From assembly GCA_965203215.1 (NCBI GenBank), contig CBDBBY010000001.1:1860001-1924000 (forward strand): a stretch of 64,000 bases of DNA, written 5' to 3'. The DNA comes from CBDBBY01 sp965203215 (GTDB taxonomy: Bacteria > Pseudomonadota > Alphaproteobacteria > Rhodobacterales > Rhodobacteraceae). The translations under genes were made by a program, and so were the position numbers. Below, piece by piece: positions 35,125 through 43,726 of this stretch (positions are counted from its first letter, which is position 1; every line of letters begins with the position of its first letter). A model generated the notes under the pieces. The model was not told the origin of the DNA and ran no database searches. It worked only from the letters and a program-made list of their open reading frames with translations.

Positions 35125-36027
35125 ATGATCGACCTGGCGATTTCCGCGCCTTCGGAGAAAGTCGTGGAGGCTGAACTCGACGAAAGAATCCAGACAATAG
35201 AAACCCTCCTGAAAGCCGACGACGCAATCAGTTTTGTTGGAAATATTCTGTTTGGGCTTGATAATGCATTCCGAGACCAAGTGGAGGGAATGGCGGATAA
35301 TGAGAAAAAGAAGAATAAACTTGCTGTCATTCTGGAAACGGAAGGCGGCTATATTGAAGTTGTTGAAAGGATTGTCAAAACACTTCGACATCACTATAGC
35401 AACGTCGAATTTGTTGTGCCAAATTTCGCAATGTCGGCAGGAGCCGTGTTGGTAATTTCTGGAGACGCAATTCACATGGACTACTTCTCGACTCTCGGCC
35501 CGATTGATCCGAAAATAAGCAATACGAGCGGGAAACAGGTTTCCGCGCTCGGATATTTGATTCAATACAAAAAATTGATCTCAAAAGCTGACAAGGGAAC
35601 CCTAAATTCGGCCGAAGCAGCCGTTCTTCTTGCACATTTCGACCAAGCCGAGCTTTACGAATATGAGGAAGCTCGGAAGCTTTCCATCAGCTTGTTGAAA
35701 GAGTGGTTGGCAGAATACAAGCTCAAAGATTGGAGGGAAACGCAAGAGAAAAAACAAACAGTCACAAAGGAATTGCGCGAGCGACGCGCAACTGAAATTG
35801 CCGAAAAACTGAGTGATCCGGATCGTTGGCACACTCACGGCCGCGGAATATCCATGGACGTGCTTAGACGAGACATAAATCTCAAGATTGAAGATTTTGG
35901 AAAGAACAGTAAGCTGAATAAGGCGATTCTATTGTATTGCAGACTTCTACAACACCATATGCAGCGTATGCAACATGCCGCTGTACTGCACAGGAGAGGA
36001 AGCTATGTCCCGATCGATCAAGGATGA
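35125..36027 (+). CDS. SDH/ClpP-like serine protease
   Basis: 300 residues of the serine-dehydrogenase-type (SppA/ClpP fold) family. ILETEGGYIEVVERIV supplies the oxyanion-hole glycines, and S104 in NFAMSAGAVLVISGD is the likely nucleophile; GDAIHMDYFSTLGPIDP follows. The C-terminal third is helical and charged. No signal peptide or membrane helix is seen, so it is probably cytoplasmic. The gene is AT-richer than its surroundings and starts at ATG 35125, just after the IS4 element. Its 3' end overlaps the next ORF by 23 nt. Family members are poorly understood and often sit in mobile DNA; a proteolytic role is inferred from the fold. Confidence 0.75.
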   Translation: MIDLAISAPSEKVVEAELDERIQTIETLLKADDAISFVGNILFGLDNAFRDQVEGMADNEKKKNKLAVILETEGGYIEVVERIVKTLRHHYSNVEFVVPNFAMSAGAVLVISGDAIHMDYFSTLGPIDPKISNTSGKQVSALGYLIQYKKLISKADKGTLNSAEAAVLLAHFDQAELYEYEEARKLSISLLKEWLAEYKLKDWRETQEKKQTVTKELRERRATEIAEKLSDPDRWHTHGRGISMDVLRRDINLKIEDFGKNSKLNKAILLYCRLLQHHMQRMQHAAVLHRRGSYVPIDQG

Positions 36028-36205
36028 CGATATGGATGACGTCGAGAACATCGCGGTGAAAAACCCGAAGGTCGACGTTGAATTGGTGGCCGAGGCGATA
36101 AAGTTGTCGCGGGCCCTGCGCGCGCAAGGCGTCTCCGAACCAGGATACAACCTGATTCCGCCTTTCCGCCGACCGATGCCTGTCAAAGAGGATACAAAAC
36201 CGTAG
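36005..36205 (+). CDS. Small hypothetical protein overlapping the protease gene
   Basis: 66 residues, MSRSIKDDDMDDVENIAVKN onward, ending PFRRPMPVKEDTKP. GGAGAGGAAGCT precedes the ATG and the first 23 nt lie within the protease gene in another frame, indicating coupled translation. An acidic N-terminus is followed by an amphipathic helix (VELVAEAIKLSRALRAQG). No family recognised. It lies between a protease and a small XRE regulator and could be a substrate, adaptor or antitoxin-like partner. Confidence 0.55.
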   Translation: MSRSIKDDDMDDVENIAVKNPKVDVELVAEAIKLSRALRAQGVSEPGYNLIPPFRRPMPVKEDTKP

Positions 36206-36222
36206 AAGGCCCGGCCGAGGAA

Positions 36223-36387
36223 ATGAAGGCGAGGAGGATCACCAAGACAGCGCTGGCGCGAAGGATGCAAACCAGCCGCAGTCAAGTTGACCGCCTTCTG
36301 GATCCTGAGCGCGAAGGCGTGAACCTCGGGACCATCATCGAAGCGGCGCGTGTCGTAGGTCGGCGGCTGGAGCTTCAGCTCGCATGA
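36223..36387 (+). CDS. Small XRE-type HTH regulator
   Basis: 54 residues, too short for most gene callers: MKARRITKTALARRMQTSRS, then QVDRLLDPEREGVNLGTIIE and AARVVGRRLELQLA. This is the compact helix-turn-helix form (KxxLARRMxTSRSxVDRLLDP, AARxxGRxLxLxL) seen in HigA-like antitoxins. The ATG is preceded by GAGG at short distance. It is the third gene of the protease-ORF-XRE row, so it may autoregulate that operon. Confidence 0.7.
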   Translation: MKARRITKTALARRMQTSRSQVDRLLDPEREGVNLGTIIEAARVVGRRLELQLA

Positions 36388-36421
36388 CGGAGCCTCCAGC
36401 CGTGCCGGTGAAAAGGTTCCC

Positions 36422-36566
36422 GCTCGCGGCGCGGCGGCGATCACGGTTGAGGCAATTGCAAGAATTTTGTTCATGGGCATGACTTTCGATTTTCGGCTTT
36501 GCGTCCGGGCGAGGCCGAGACGCCCAAGTCCGGAAAACGAGTCATGAATGATCCAAGGCCGTGAAA
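36422..36566. repeat. Duplicate of the icmD-like 5' end and leader
   Basis: Matches 25608-25752 at about 90 percent. On the minus strand it includes the start MNKILAIASTVIAAAP (ATG at 36474) and about 90 bp of upstream DNA, for example GACTTTCGATTTTCGGCTTT. The frame continues into unrelated sequence. The shared leader would carry the promoter of the icm-like operon. Confidence 0.8.
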
Positions 36567-36675
36567 AATGCCTCGAAACTCCGCGAACAGTTGCGCGTCG
36601 GGTCGCTGCAGTGCAATCGCACTTCAAAGTTTGTCGGCGAGCTTGGCCGCTCGGCTATGAGCTCAAGTCGGCAAT

Positions 36676-37037
36676 CCTGACTTCCACATTTTTTCTGCTA
36701 ACCGCTTGTTTTTGGGTGTTTTCGTCCATTTTTGAGGCACTACATTTCGCTGATTTCCGCTGCTCGCGGTAGACTCAATCGATCCAGTGAGGCATTCGGG
36801 ACAGCAGGAGTTGCAATATCCGGCAGATGCGGTTCATGTCGGGCGTCGTTTTCGAAGGGGTGCGTAGCACCGTTTCGGACGCATGTCGCGCACGCAGGCG
36901 AACGCCATGCAGCGATGGCGGTATGCGCTTTCGCCTGATCGGGCTTCCAGTGCAGCACCGGCCAAACCCTATAACCCCAGCCTCGGACGCAGATAAATCG
37001 GACTCCGCCAAACCGTCGCAAAAAGCTGAGCCCAAAC
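36676..37037 (-). pseudogene. Mosaic of IS1634-family and ISNCY-like relics
   Basis: From CCTGACTTCCACATTTTTT at 36676 to about 36975 the sequence follows the left end and the C-terminal transposase codons of the intact IS1634-family element (22664 onward) with an internal deletion of about 75 bp around HLAYRI. From 36985 to 37037 it switches to a piece matching 3665-3720 of the ISNCY-like relic (CCGTCGCAAAAA-GCTGA). Confidence 0.75.
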
Positions 37038-37416
37038 ATCAACTTGACGCATCTCAAAACCTTATGCGATATAAAGGATTGAATGATTCGCGGAATGAGG
37101 ATCATCTGGGGGCAAAGATGGCAATGCGATGCGGACTCTGCATCCGGACTATGGAATCGTGCAATTGCTTGAGGTATCCAATTGCCTATTCCACTTGGCG
37201 GGATAGCAATTGGCGTCGGTCTTGCATGGGTTCGTTTCATGTTTCTTAGCTAGACAACCTTTGCACTTCTTGAAACGCCAAACCCGGAAGATGCGCAAAA
37301 GCGTGGAAGCACCCTGACCAAAAAACATGAACCGCAGCCGTCCCGCATTCTCTTGATCAGCTGGTTGGCACAATCCGAATTGCATTGATCAAGACTGAAG
37401 CGAAGGTGCATCAATC
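37038..37416. other. Intergenic DNA, no gene recognised
   Basis: Short frames only. It forms the upstream region of the AAA ATPase gene and should hold its promoter; no clear -35/-10 pair stands out. Confidence 0.4.
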
Positions 37417-38628
37417 GTGAACAAGCCCTCTGACTTAAATTTCAAGCCCGGCCCAGGAGAAACTCCACCGTTCTTGGCGGGCCGCAAAAAAGAAAAAGAA
37501 GAAATCAAGTTGATACTTGACCGTCTGAAAGACGGCAAAAGCCCTGGGCAAAACATCGTCTTGATCGGCCCTCGCGGGAACGGAAAGACCGTTCTATTGC
37601 AGTGGGTGAAAGAAGAAATCGATAGCTACAAAGGCAAAGTCAAATGTGTAACACTGAATTCCCATTGTTTTCGGACGCACGGTGATCTCGTCGGATCACT
37701 GAAGAGTTCGGAAGAGTTTCCAGAAAGATTTAAAGTAGAACGGATTAGGGCAAAGACGCCTATCTTTGATGTTGAAGTTCCGCGCCGAGAAGCAAAGAAG
37801 GAAATGCTCAGGGATGTATTGGAGCGGAGGTGTTCCGAAAGCGGCTTGGCGATATTGATCGACGAGGCGCACACACTGAATAGGCATCCGGATGAAGTTC
37901 GCAATTTTTTCCAAGAAGTGCAAATGCTTGCAAGTGCTGGTCGTCCATTGCTGCTGATCCTTGCCGGCACCCCGAATATCACGCGGCGCTTCATCGAAAT
38001 TGATATCTCATTTTGGAACCGAATAAAGAAATTTGGCATTGGGCTCCTCGACGATGCGGATGCGAAAGAAGCTCTCCGGACTCCCTTGCAGAAGATGGGT
38101 TACAACATTAAGGATAAAGTGCTTGATCGGGCGACCAGTGAAGCGCAGCGCTATCCCTATTTTCTTCAGATTGTAGGTTCCAAGCTGCATCGGGTGGCCG
38201 AGACGGAGCTTGGCATTGGTAGCGAAAAAGAAATCGGCTGCGCAATACTTGATCAAGCTTTGACGGAGTTTGGTGCTGAGCGGGATAACTACTATAACCT
38301 CCGTTATCAAGAACTTAGAGAGGACGGCATCCTGCACGTAGCGTATGCGGTTGCGTCGCGTTTTGTTTCTCGCAAAGAAAGATCGATTACTGGCGGCGCG
38401 TTGGAAATTACAATTGAAAGCTGCGTCGACGGGAAGGAGTTAACGGATAACGAGGTAGCTAAACTTGCTGTAGATTTTGAAAGCAAACTTCGAGATAATG
38501 GTTTTGTTTGGAGTCCGATTGGAAAAGAGCGCTGTTGCTGTGAGCCCGGAATTCCGAGCCTGATGAACTACATATTGGGATGGAAAGATGATCGTGATCG
38601 TGAACTTGCGCGAATCCGCGAGTCCTGA
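37417..38628 (+). CDS. AAA ATPase, paralogue A
   Basis: 403 residues with a GTG start. N-terminal PGPGETPPFLAGRKKEKEEI, Walker A in IVLIGPRGNGKTVLLQW (about 48-64), Walker B in LAILIDEAHTLNRH (about 145-158), sensor-like LLLILAGTPNITRRF. The C-terminal half is helical, with YPYFLQIVGSKLHR as in STAND/AAA_16 ATPases, and ends CEPGIPSLMNYIL. Cytoplasmic. It shares the whole layout with the protein at 40258-41448, about half of the residues being identical, but its codon usage is much AT-richer. Function unknown; such solitary ATPases can act as sensors in defence or as DNA-remodelling ATPases. The stop overlaps a TCCTGACTTCGGCA stretch resembling an IS1634-type end. Confidence 0.7.
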   Translation: MNKPSDLNFKPGPGETPPFLAGRKKEKEEIKLILDRLKDGKSPGQNIVLIGPRGNGKTVLLQWVKEEIDSYKGKVKCVTLNSHCFRTHGDLVGSLKSSEEFPERFKVERIRAKTPIFDVEVPRREAKKEMLRDVLERRCSESGLAILIDEAHTLNRHPDEVRNFFQEVQMLASAGRPLLLILAGTPNITRRFIEIDISFWNRIKKFGIGLLDDADAKEALRTPLQKMGYNIKDKVLDRATSEAQRYPYFLQIVGSKLHRVAETELGIGSEKEIGCAILDQALTEFGAERDNYYNLRYQELREDGILHVAYAVASRFVSRKERSITGGALEITIESCVDGKELTDNEVAKLAVDFESKLRDNGFVWSPIGKERCCCEPGIPSLMNYILGWKDDRDRELARIRES

Positions 38629-38638
38629 CTTCGGCACT

Positions 38639-39330
38639 TTATTTTGGAACTTTCATCGTGATCGTGAACTGCCTGTTCCAAAGTCGACTGTGGTGAGCAC
38701 AGATGTTGCGCAAGAAATTGGCGTGGCGGGCAAACGACTTCAATACTATTTCGTTTACACCAAATGACTTGGCGATCGTCTGCCTATCCTTGCGAGATTT
38801 CAAGCCGCTATAGAATTTAGAGAGTGTGCCGAATGTCATTGTTTCGACCGCCATTCAAGTCGGCGGAAGTTCAGGCGCGGTGTATTTCTTGCGATAATGA
38901 TCTGCGAACGGTGCAAAGGAACGCGTGAATCCATTGGCAATTCACTAAACCAGCTTCAAATACCGTTGAGGATCCGAATAATGCTCGGCCAGAAAGCAAT
39001 CGTGGGGATCATGCCTTGTAGCCATATGATGTGCCCATTGGGCGCGAAGGGCAACTTCGACAATCTCTATGGCGCCCAGCACCAAAAACCGCAATTCGCG
39101 ATCGAAGAAATAAAGACCCATCACGTCTTCAAAGCGCGTTCCTTCGAGAGACGCCCGATCATTGCTCAGTTCGGCGGAATCTTCAAATGGCAGCCAGTAG
39201 GCTTTGAGACGGAAATATGAGATGAATTCAAGGGTTCGCCGCGCGTACTGCTCATCGGCGAAAATCATTCCGCGATTCTTCAGCCGGTTGATTTGCTCAT
39301 CTATCGGGAGAGCGCTCCTTTCAAATCTCA
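38639..39330 (-). pseudogene. Abi_2-family (AbiD/AbiF-like) abortive-infection gene with in-frame stops
   Basis: One continuous frame reads LPIDEQINRLKNRGMIF, ARRTLEFISYFRLKAYWLPF, DRELRFLVLGAIEIVEVALR, then after two adjacent stops (TAG TGA, about 38940) RSFAPFADHYRKKYTAPELP, a third stop (TGA where Trp is expected, about 38855) and MAVETMTFGTLSKFYSGLKS, FLRNICAHHSRLWNRQF. All Abi_2 blocks are present in order, so the gene decayed by substitutions only. Its 5' end meets an ISKra4 end at about 39480. Abi_2 proteins are anti-phage toxins with an R-N-x-C-A-H-H-type (HEPN) motif. Confidence 0.8.
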
Positions 39331-39477
39331 CACAGCGCCTCTGCCGTTGAACGGCTCCCGAAGAAACACCCAGCCCGCCGGGTGCGCAGCGCGACCCTAA
39401 GGTTCGCCCGAGCCGCGGCGGGTGTAGCTGACCGACGTTTAGCGCAAAGGTTTTTACCGACGCAAGGGTGTGTTTGG

Positions 39478-40062
39478 GTTGGGGTGCATCCCATTTTCTT
39501 GGGTTGATCCGGTTTTGCGTTTTCGCGCCTCGTCCGGGTTCTGCGGTGGAGGGTTGCAATCAGGGCCTGCAGGGTTTGTGAATCAGCATGCATCGGTCCC
39601 GGACCGGTTTTCGAAGACCTGCGCGCGGCGGGCTCCGCGCCTCGGGGCGCGAGCAGAAGAGGGCATCATGACGGTCGAGACACGGGATTCGGAGTTCCGC
39701 CGCCCGGAAGCTGTGGCGTTTTTGCGGAGTTTGACGGACGAGGAGGAGGCGAAGCACCTTCCTTTGGTCCGCGAGCATGACGGCGTTGTGACGCATTGTT
39801 GGCGCGAGGGCGGCCGGGTTTGCCGTCGCGAGGTGGCGGTCGACGCTGCTCTGCCGGGACTTCAGGACATTCGGCATGGACGACGAGTCGGCAGTGGGAA
39901 ATTGATAGGTCGACGGCATCGGAATTCCGATGCTCGCGCGCGAGGGCGGCAAGCAGGCGGCACCGACGCCTTGCTCGCCGCTTGATGCCGCCTCGAAAAC
40001 ATGCGGTGTCCCGACTTCCTCGAACGGAGGGCTTGTCGCGGCGCAGCAGCCTTGTCAAAAGC
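39478..40062 (+). mobile_element. ISKra4 internal-deletion derivative
   Basis: The left end TGGGGTGCATCCCATTTTCT and the 5' leader and first 60 codons (MTVETRDSEFRRPEAVAFLR from 39668) follow 45203-45555. The sequence then jumps at about 39850 to the 3' coding end (CTCGAAAACATGCGGTG, CCGACTTCCTCGAACGGAGG) and stops before the right terminal repeat. About 1.1 kb of transposase is missing. Confidence 0.8.
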
Positions 40063-40257
40063 ATGAAACGCAACCAACTTTGCTTTCATTGTCGAAATGA
40101 TTAATAGTTCAGTGCAGAAGGGACTCAAATCAGTCGGGGGACTGACCGCTTCCCGCCGTCGGCGTTGAAATCGGCGCCGGTTACGCAACTAGTCGGTCGA
40201 TCGGTTCGCCATATTTGAATCGCCAGCCTCAAGACTGCTCCGATGTAGGAACCAAGC

Positions 40258-41448
40258 ATGACCGCAGGCCCAAACCCGAAATTCGCGCCCGGCGCAGGAA
40301 TGACCCCGCCGGTATTGGCCGGGCGCGAACGCGAGAAGGCCGTGATCATCGAGGCGCTTGAGGACTTGAGGGACGGGTTCAATCCGACCGCGAACATCGC
40401 TCTGATCGGCCCGCGCGGCAACGGCAAGACAGCGCTGCTCCGATGGGTGGAGGCGCAAGTCGATCACCTCGGAGGCAAAATCAAATGCGTAAGTTTGAAT
40501 CCCGATAGTTTCAGTTCGCACTCCGACCTCGTAGAGGCGCTCGCTGATCACGGGATGCTCGCGACACTCTTGGGCGAAGGATATTCGGGAAGCATAAATT
40601 TGCTCGGATCGGGAATCAGCTTGTCGCAACAAGCGTCCCCGAAAAAATTGCTCAGACCCGTCCTGAAGAAAAAATGTTCAAACAGCGGCCTGGCGTTGCT
40701 GGTCGACGAGGCGCATACTCTGCATCACAATCCGGAAGTCGCGCGTGCTTTCTTCAACGATGCGCAGGCGCTTGCCGGCGAAGGGCGGCCGTTGCTGCTG
40801 ATCCTCGCCGGCACCCCGGACACGTCATCGCGCCTGAACGGGATCGAGGCGACGTTCTGGAACCGCTTGGAAAAGATCGGCATCGGGCTCCTCGACATGG
40901 CGGCGTCGCAGGAGGCGCTCCGGGCGCCCTTGGAGCGGATGGGCTACCGCATCGATTCGGACACGCTGGATCAGGCGGCCGACGCGGCGCAGCGCTATCC
41001 CTATTTTCTTCAGCTTGTCGGGAAGGAATTGCATCGGTCCGCCAAGGCCGAACCGGACAAGCTCGGCGACGGCGACAGAATCGGCGGCGCAATCCTGAAG
41101 CAGGCATTGAACGCATTCCGCATTGCGAGGAACGCTTACTATGCCGATCGTTACAGCGAACTTCGGGCCGGCGGCATATTGTCTTCGGCTGAAGCCGTCG
41201 CGCGACTCTTCGTGGCGCAGAAGACGATATCGATTTCTGCCAATGAGATCGAATCGGCCATCGGCCGGAGCATTGACAAAAAGCTGGAAGACAGGGCGAA
41301 AGAAAGCGGCGGGATTGAGCCGGTGTTATGGGTTGAGGAAATTCTTCGGAACGTCGGCTTCATTTGGAGTCAGTTCGGGAATGAAGACCGCTGCGAGCCC
41401 GGAATTCCCAGCCTCATGAACTACGTCATTGATCGGGCGGCGAGCTGA
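40258..41448 (+). CDS. AAA ATPase, paralogue B
   Basis: 396 residues starting MTAGPNPKFAPGAGMTPPVL. Walker A in IALIGPRGNGKTALLRW (about 48-64), Walker B in LALLVDEAHTLHHN, LLLILAGTPDTSSRL, then RYPYFLQLVGKELHRSAKAE and the C-terminal CEPGIPSLMNYVI. The order and spacing of blocks equal those of paralogue A 2.8 kb upstream, but the codons are GC-rich like the bulk of the window, so the two have different histories rather than being a recent tandem duplicate. An ATP-dependent sensor or remodeller is the likely role; no partner gene is adjacent. Confidence 0.7.
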   Translation: MTAGPNPKFAPGAGMTPPVLAGREREKAVIIEALEDLRDGFNPTANIALIGPRGNGKTALLRWVEAQVDHLGGKIKCVSLNPDSFSSHSDLVEALADHGMLATLLGEGYSGSINLLGSGISLSQQASPKKLLRPVLKKKCSNSGLALLVDEAHTLHHNPEVARAFFNDAQALAGEGRPLLLILAGTPDTSSRLNGIEATFWNRLEKIGIGLLDMAASQEALRAPLERMGYRIDSDTLDQAADAAQRYPYFLQLVGKELHRSAKAEPDKLGDGDRIGGAILKQALNAFRIARNAYYADRYSELRAGGILSSAEAVARLFVAQKTISISANEIESAIGRSIDKKLEDRAKESGGIEPVLWVEEILRNVGFIWSQFGNEDRCEPGIPSLMNYVIDRAAS

Positions 41449-41605
41449 AGCGAATTCGCGGACCGGCACGTCCCGATCCTCCGTCCGGAAGAAAACGGAT
41501 TTGACTTCGCGCTGCCGGCGTACGAATTCAGGCATCGTCGCGGTTCCGCCTTTTCGGCAAAGCGACGGGATCCGGCCGCATGCAATCGGCCGGACCGGGT
41601 CGGGC

Positions 41606-42022
41606 GCATCCCATATTTTTGGTCATGCAGCCGCGCGCGGCATTCCCCCAATTGATGATTTCGGGCCTGCGGCTGTTTTCGAAGCGGCATCCGGCAGCGA
41701 GCAGGGCGTTGGCGACCGCTTTCGACCGGCGTCATCCCGATTGTTCGAACCGGTTCCCGACGATGTGCTTGCAGGCGCTTCCGCGACGCCTTCCGCCCGA
41801 GTTGCGACCGGCGGATGGAGCAGTACGGCCGGGCCGGGAAGATGCCGAGGAAGGGACGTCGGCGACGCCGGAGTTCCGATGCTCGCGCGCGAGGTCGGCA
41901 AGCGGGAGGGAGCCAACGCCGTGCCCGCCACCGGATGCCGCTTCGAAAACATGCGCCGGCCCGACTTCCTCGATTGGAGGGCCGGTCATGCCGCCGCCCA
42001 ACCCAAGAAAACGGGAGATGCA
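41606..42022. mobile_element. Palindromic ISKra4 derivative (two 3' ends in inverted orientation)
   Basis: The left arm (GGGCGCATCCCATATTTTTG to about 41735) is the reverse complement of an ISKra4 3' end. The right arm (about 41890-42022, CTCGATTGGAGGGCCGG to AACGGGAGATGCACCC) is another 3' end in forward orientation. A 150-bp centre with fragments of the 3' region lies between. The arms can pair over about 130 bp. Confidence 0.75.
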
Positions 42023-42198
42023 CCCACAAGTTTGCATCCTCTTGACAATGTCCGTTGGCGTGTTAACCGAACTTTCGAGTTAGTGACTTTTATTGTTCCG
42101 CTACGACTGTCCCTGTAATTCTCTTAACACATTCGGGGTCTCTATTATCGGCAGTTGCGGAACCAGCTGCTGATTAATGAGCGACAGGGAAATGAACC

Positions 42199-42447
42199 AT
42201 GAAGCTGCAAATATTGGTCTATCAAGCGGAGGAAGGCGGATATTGGGCAGAGGTGCCCTCAATTCCGGGGTGCGCAACGCAAGGTGACAGTCTTGAGGAA
42301 TTGCAAGAAAATGTCTGCGAGGCTGTTGCGGGTTGCCTATCGGTCGATGTTCAAGAGGTTCCTGTATCGGAAGCCGATCAGATTTCGGTCAATGTTCAAG
42401 ACTTTCCCAAGTCGAAAGCCGATAAGATCATCGAGATAACGGTTTGA
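42199..42447 (+). CDS. hicB: HicB-family antitoxin
   Basis: 82 residues, MKLQILVYQAEEGGYWAEVP followed by SIPGCATQGDSLEELQENVC, the HicB partial RNase-H fold. It neutralises the HicA mRNA interferase. It precedes hicA with a 4-nt overlap, the less usual antitoxin-first order found in many HicBA loci. The C-terminus is short and lacks the ribbon-helix-helix or HTH DNA-binding part of longer HicB proteins. GACAGGGAAATGAACC lies upstream of the ATG. Confidence 0.85.
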   Translation: MKLQILVYQAEEGGYWAEVPSIPGCATQGDSLEELQENVCEAVAGCLSVDVQEVPVSEADQISVNVQDFPKSKADKIIEITV

Positions 42448-42650
42448 AGGCCGTCAGCGGTAAACGGCTTTGCAAGATACTTGAATCCCGCGGGTGGCAG
42501 CTGGTGAGAACAAATGGCAGCCACAACATTTTTATGAAGCAAGGCGTCACTGCCCGCATCTCTGTGCCCGTTCACGCGGGCAAGGTATTGAAACGCGGCC
42601 TGCAAAGACATCTGATGAAGATCGCACAAATTGATGAGTCAGAACTTTAG
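42444..42650 (+). CDS. hicA: HicA-family mRNA interferase toxin
   Basis: 68 residues with a TTG start overlapping the hicB stop (TTGA). The double-stranded-RNA-binding-like fold is seen in GKRLCKILESRGWQLVRTNG, the catalytic His in SHNIF, and RISVPVHAGKVLKRGLQRHL. It cleaves mRNA when free of HicB. Full length with no missing key residue; the locus looks intact. Confidence 0.88.
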   Translation: MKAVSGKRLCKILESRGWQLVRTNGSHNIFMKQGVTARISVPVHAGKVLKRGLQRHLMKIAQIDESEL

Positions 42651-42722
42651 TCCAGCGAGCATGATTCGGTCAGATGGCGTCCTCTTTGGCAGACGGCGAT
42701 GAGCTGCTCCGGGCTTGCCCCT

Positions 42723-42878
42723 GGAGCGTTTTTCACCAAGTTTGACCCGCTGCGCATCCCGAGTTGGCGAGGTCGTTCGAGCATTCCCGGGGCGTGAACT
42801 TTTCCAGGATGGAGCCGACATTTTTCCACAGATCGTCTCGGCTTCGCGGCTGGTCCTTCCTCAGGAAGCGCTTCCAGC
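42723..42878 (-). pseudogene. IS630 relic (3' end with right terminal repeat)
   Basis: Reverse complement of the IS630 transposase 3' end (DDLWKNVGSILEKFTP, NDLANSGCAAGQTW) followed by AAACTTGGTGAAAAACGCTC. It keeps the junction that IS5 interrupts in the element at 6675-8618, so it shows the empty site. Confidence 0.85.
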
Positions 42879-42879
42879 T

Positions 42880-43368
42880 TGCCGCACCTCGCCTTGCTCG
42901 GTACAAATAAAATGGGAGGTACCTGGCACCGATTGCATTTGCCGCATTGAAGTCATGGTACCGCCATTCGATTCTCCGCATTGAATTCGGACATGGCCGA
43001 AGTGGCCGAGTCCGGCGGACAAGGCTGTGAATGAGGCGGGTCGAGAGCATCCGAACCGGCGCATCCGCACTTCCGCAATAAATTCGTGGACGACCCGCGC
43101 GGGTTTCCGCAAGCGGCTCCTACGGCCTCGACGCGCTCAGCCATGCTGCTGCCCATCGCTCAACCAACTGGAGTTGGAGACAAATGTTCGCGCGAGTGTC
43201 TTCGGCTTCTTGTTCCGTTCGGCGGGCCGGCGACTTCGTTCGGTCCGCAAAACGCGCTTCAGGCTCGCTTGCATCGTCCCTTGGCCTGCCCCCAAGTCGG
43301 ATCATGGCGGACGGTCCGCTGCGCGAAAAAATTGGGCGGTGATCGAATTGAATATCGAAAATCATGGC
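42880..43368. other. No gene recognised
   Basis: Short frames with no signature, between an IS630 relic and the GcrA-like gene. It may contain the promoter of the two-gene row that follows. Confidence 0.4.
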
Positions 43369-43725
43369 ATGGCCGAGAGCCTGGCGATCAGGAAAAGGGC
43401 GTCGAATGGAAGCCTATGGTCCGAGACGGAGATCGATGTTCTCGTCGAACACTGGCAGCAGGGGCTGAAGATGGGGGAGATCGCGGCCTTGCTGGGCCGT
43501 TCGAAGAAATCGGTGGTGGTCAAGGCGAGCAGGCTGGGCCTCACAAGGCGCAGCTATCTGAACGAGAACCACATTCAGCGCGCGAAACGCAACGGAAGGA
43601 CCCGGTCATGTCTTTTGTGCCGAGCGCGGTTCTACTCGGAAGGACCCGGAAATCGCATTTGTGCCAAATGCAAGCAGGGCGAATATTGGGAAACCGGCGG
43701 CGACAGCTTCTGCTCCAGCCATTGA
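43369..43725 (+). CDS. GcrA-like HTH protein with zinc-ribbon-like C-terminus
   Basis: 118 residues from ATG 43369 (a GTG at 43339 is possible). SLWSETEIDVLVEHWQQGLK, MGEIAALLGRSKKSVVVKAS and RLGLTRRS form a Myb/GcrA-type helix-turn-helix. The C-terminus CLLCRARFYSEGPGNRICAK with C-x2-C pairs looks like a zinc ribbon. GcrA is a cell-cycle transcription factor of alphaproteobacteria; this shorter protein more likely regulates the mobile DNA it sits in. The stop is followed after 1 nt by the primase ATG, so the two form an operon. Confidence 0.65.
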   Translation: MAESLAIRKRASNGSLWSETEIDVLVEHWQQGLKMGEIAALLGRSKKSVVVKASRLGLTRRSYLNENHIQRAKRNGRTRSCLLCRARFYSEGPGNRICAKCKQGEYWETGGDSFCSSH

Positions 43726-43726
43726 A

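Noticed and set aside
42026..42198. Promoter for hicBA with TTGACA at about 42042
   Set aside because: A -35-like hexamer exists but no acceptable -10 at 16-18 bp spacing.
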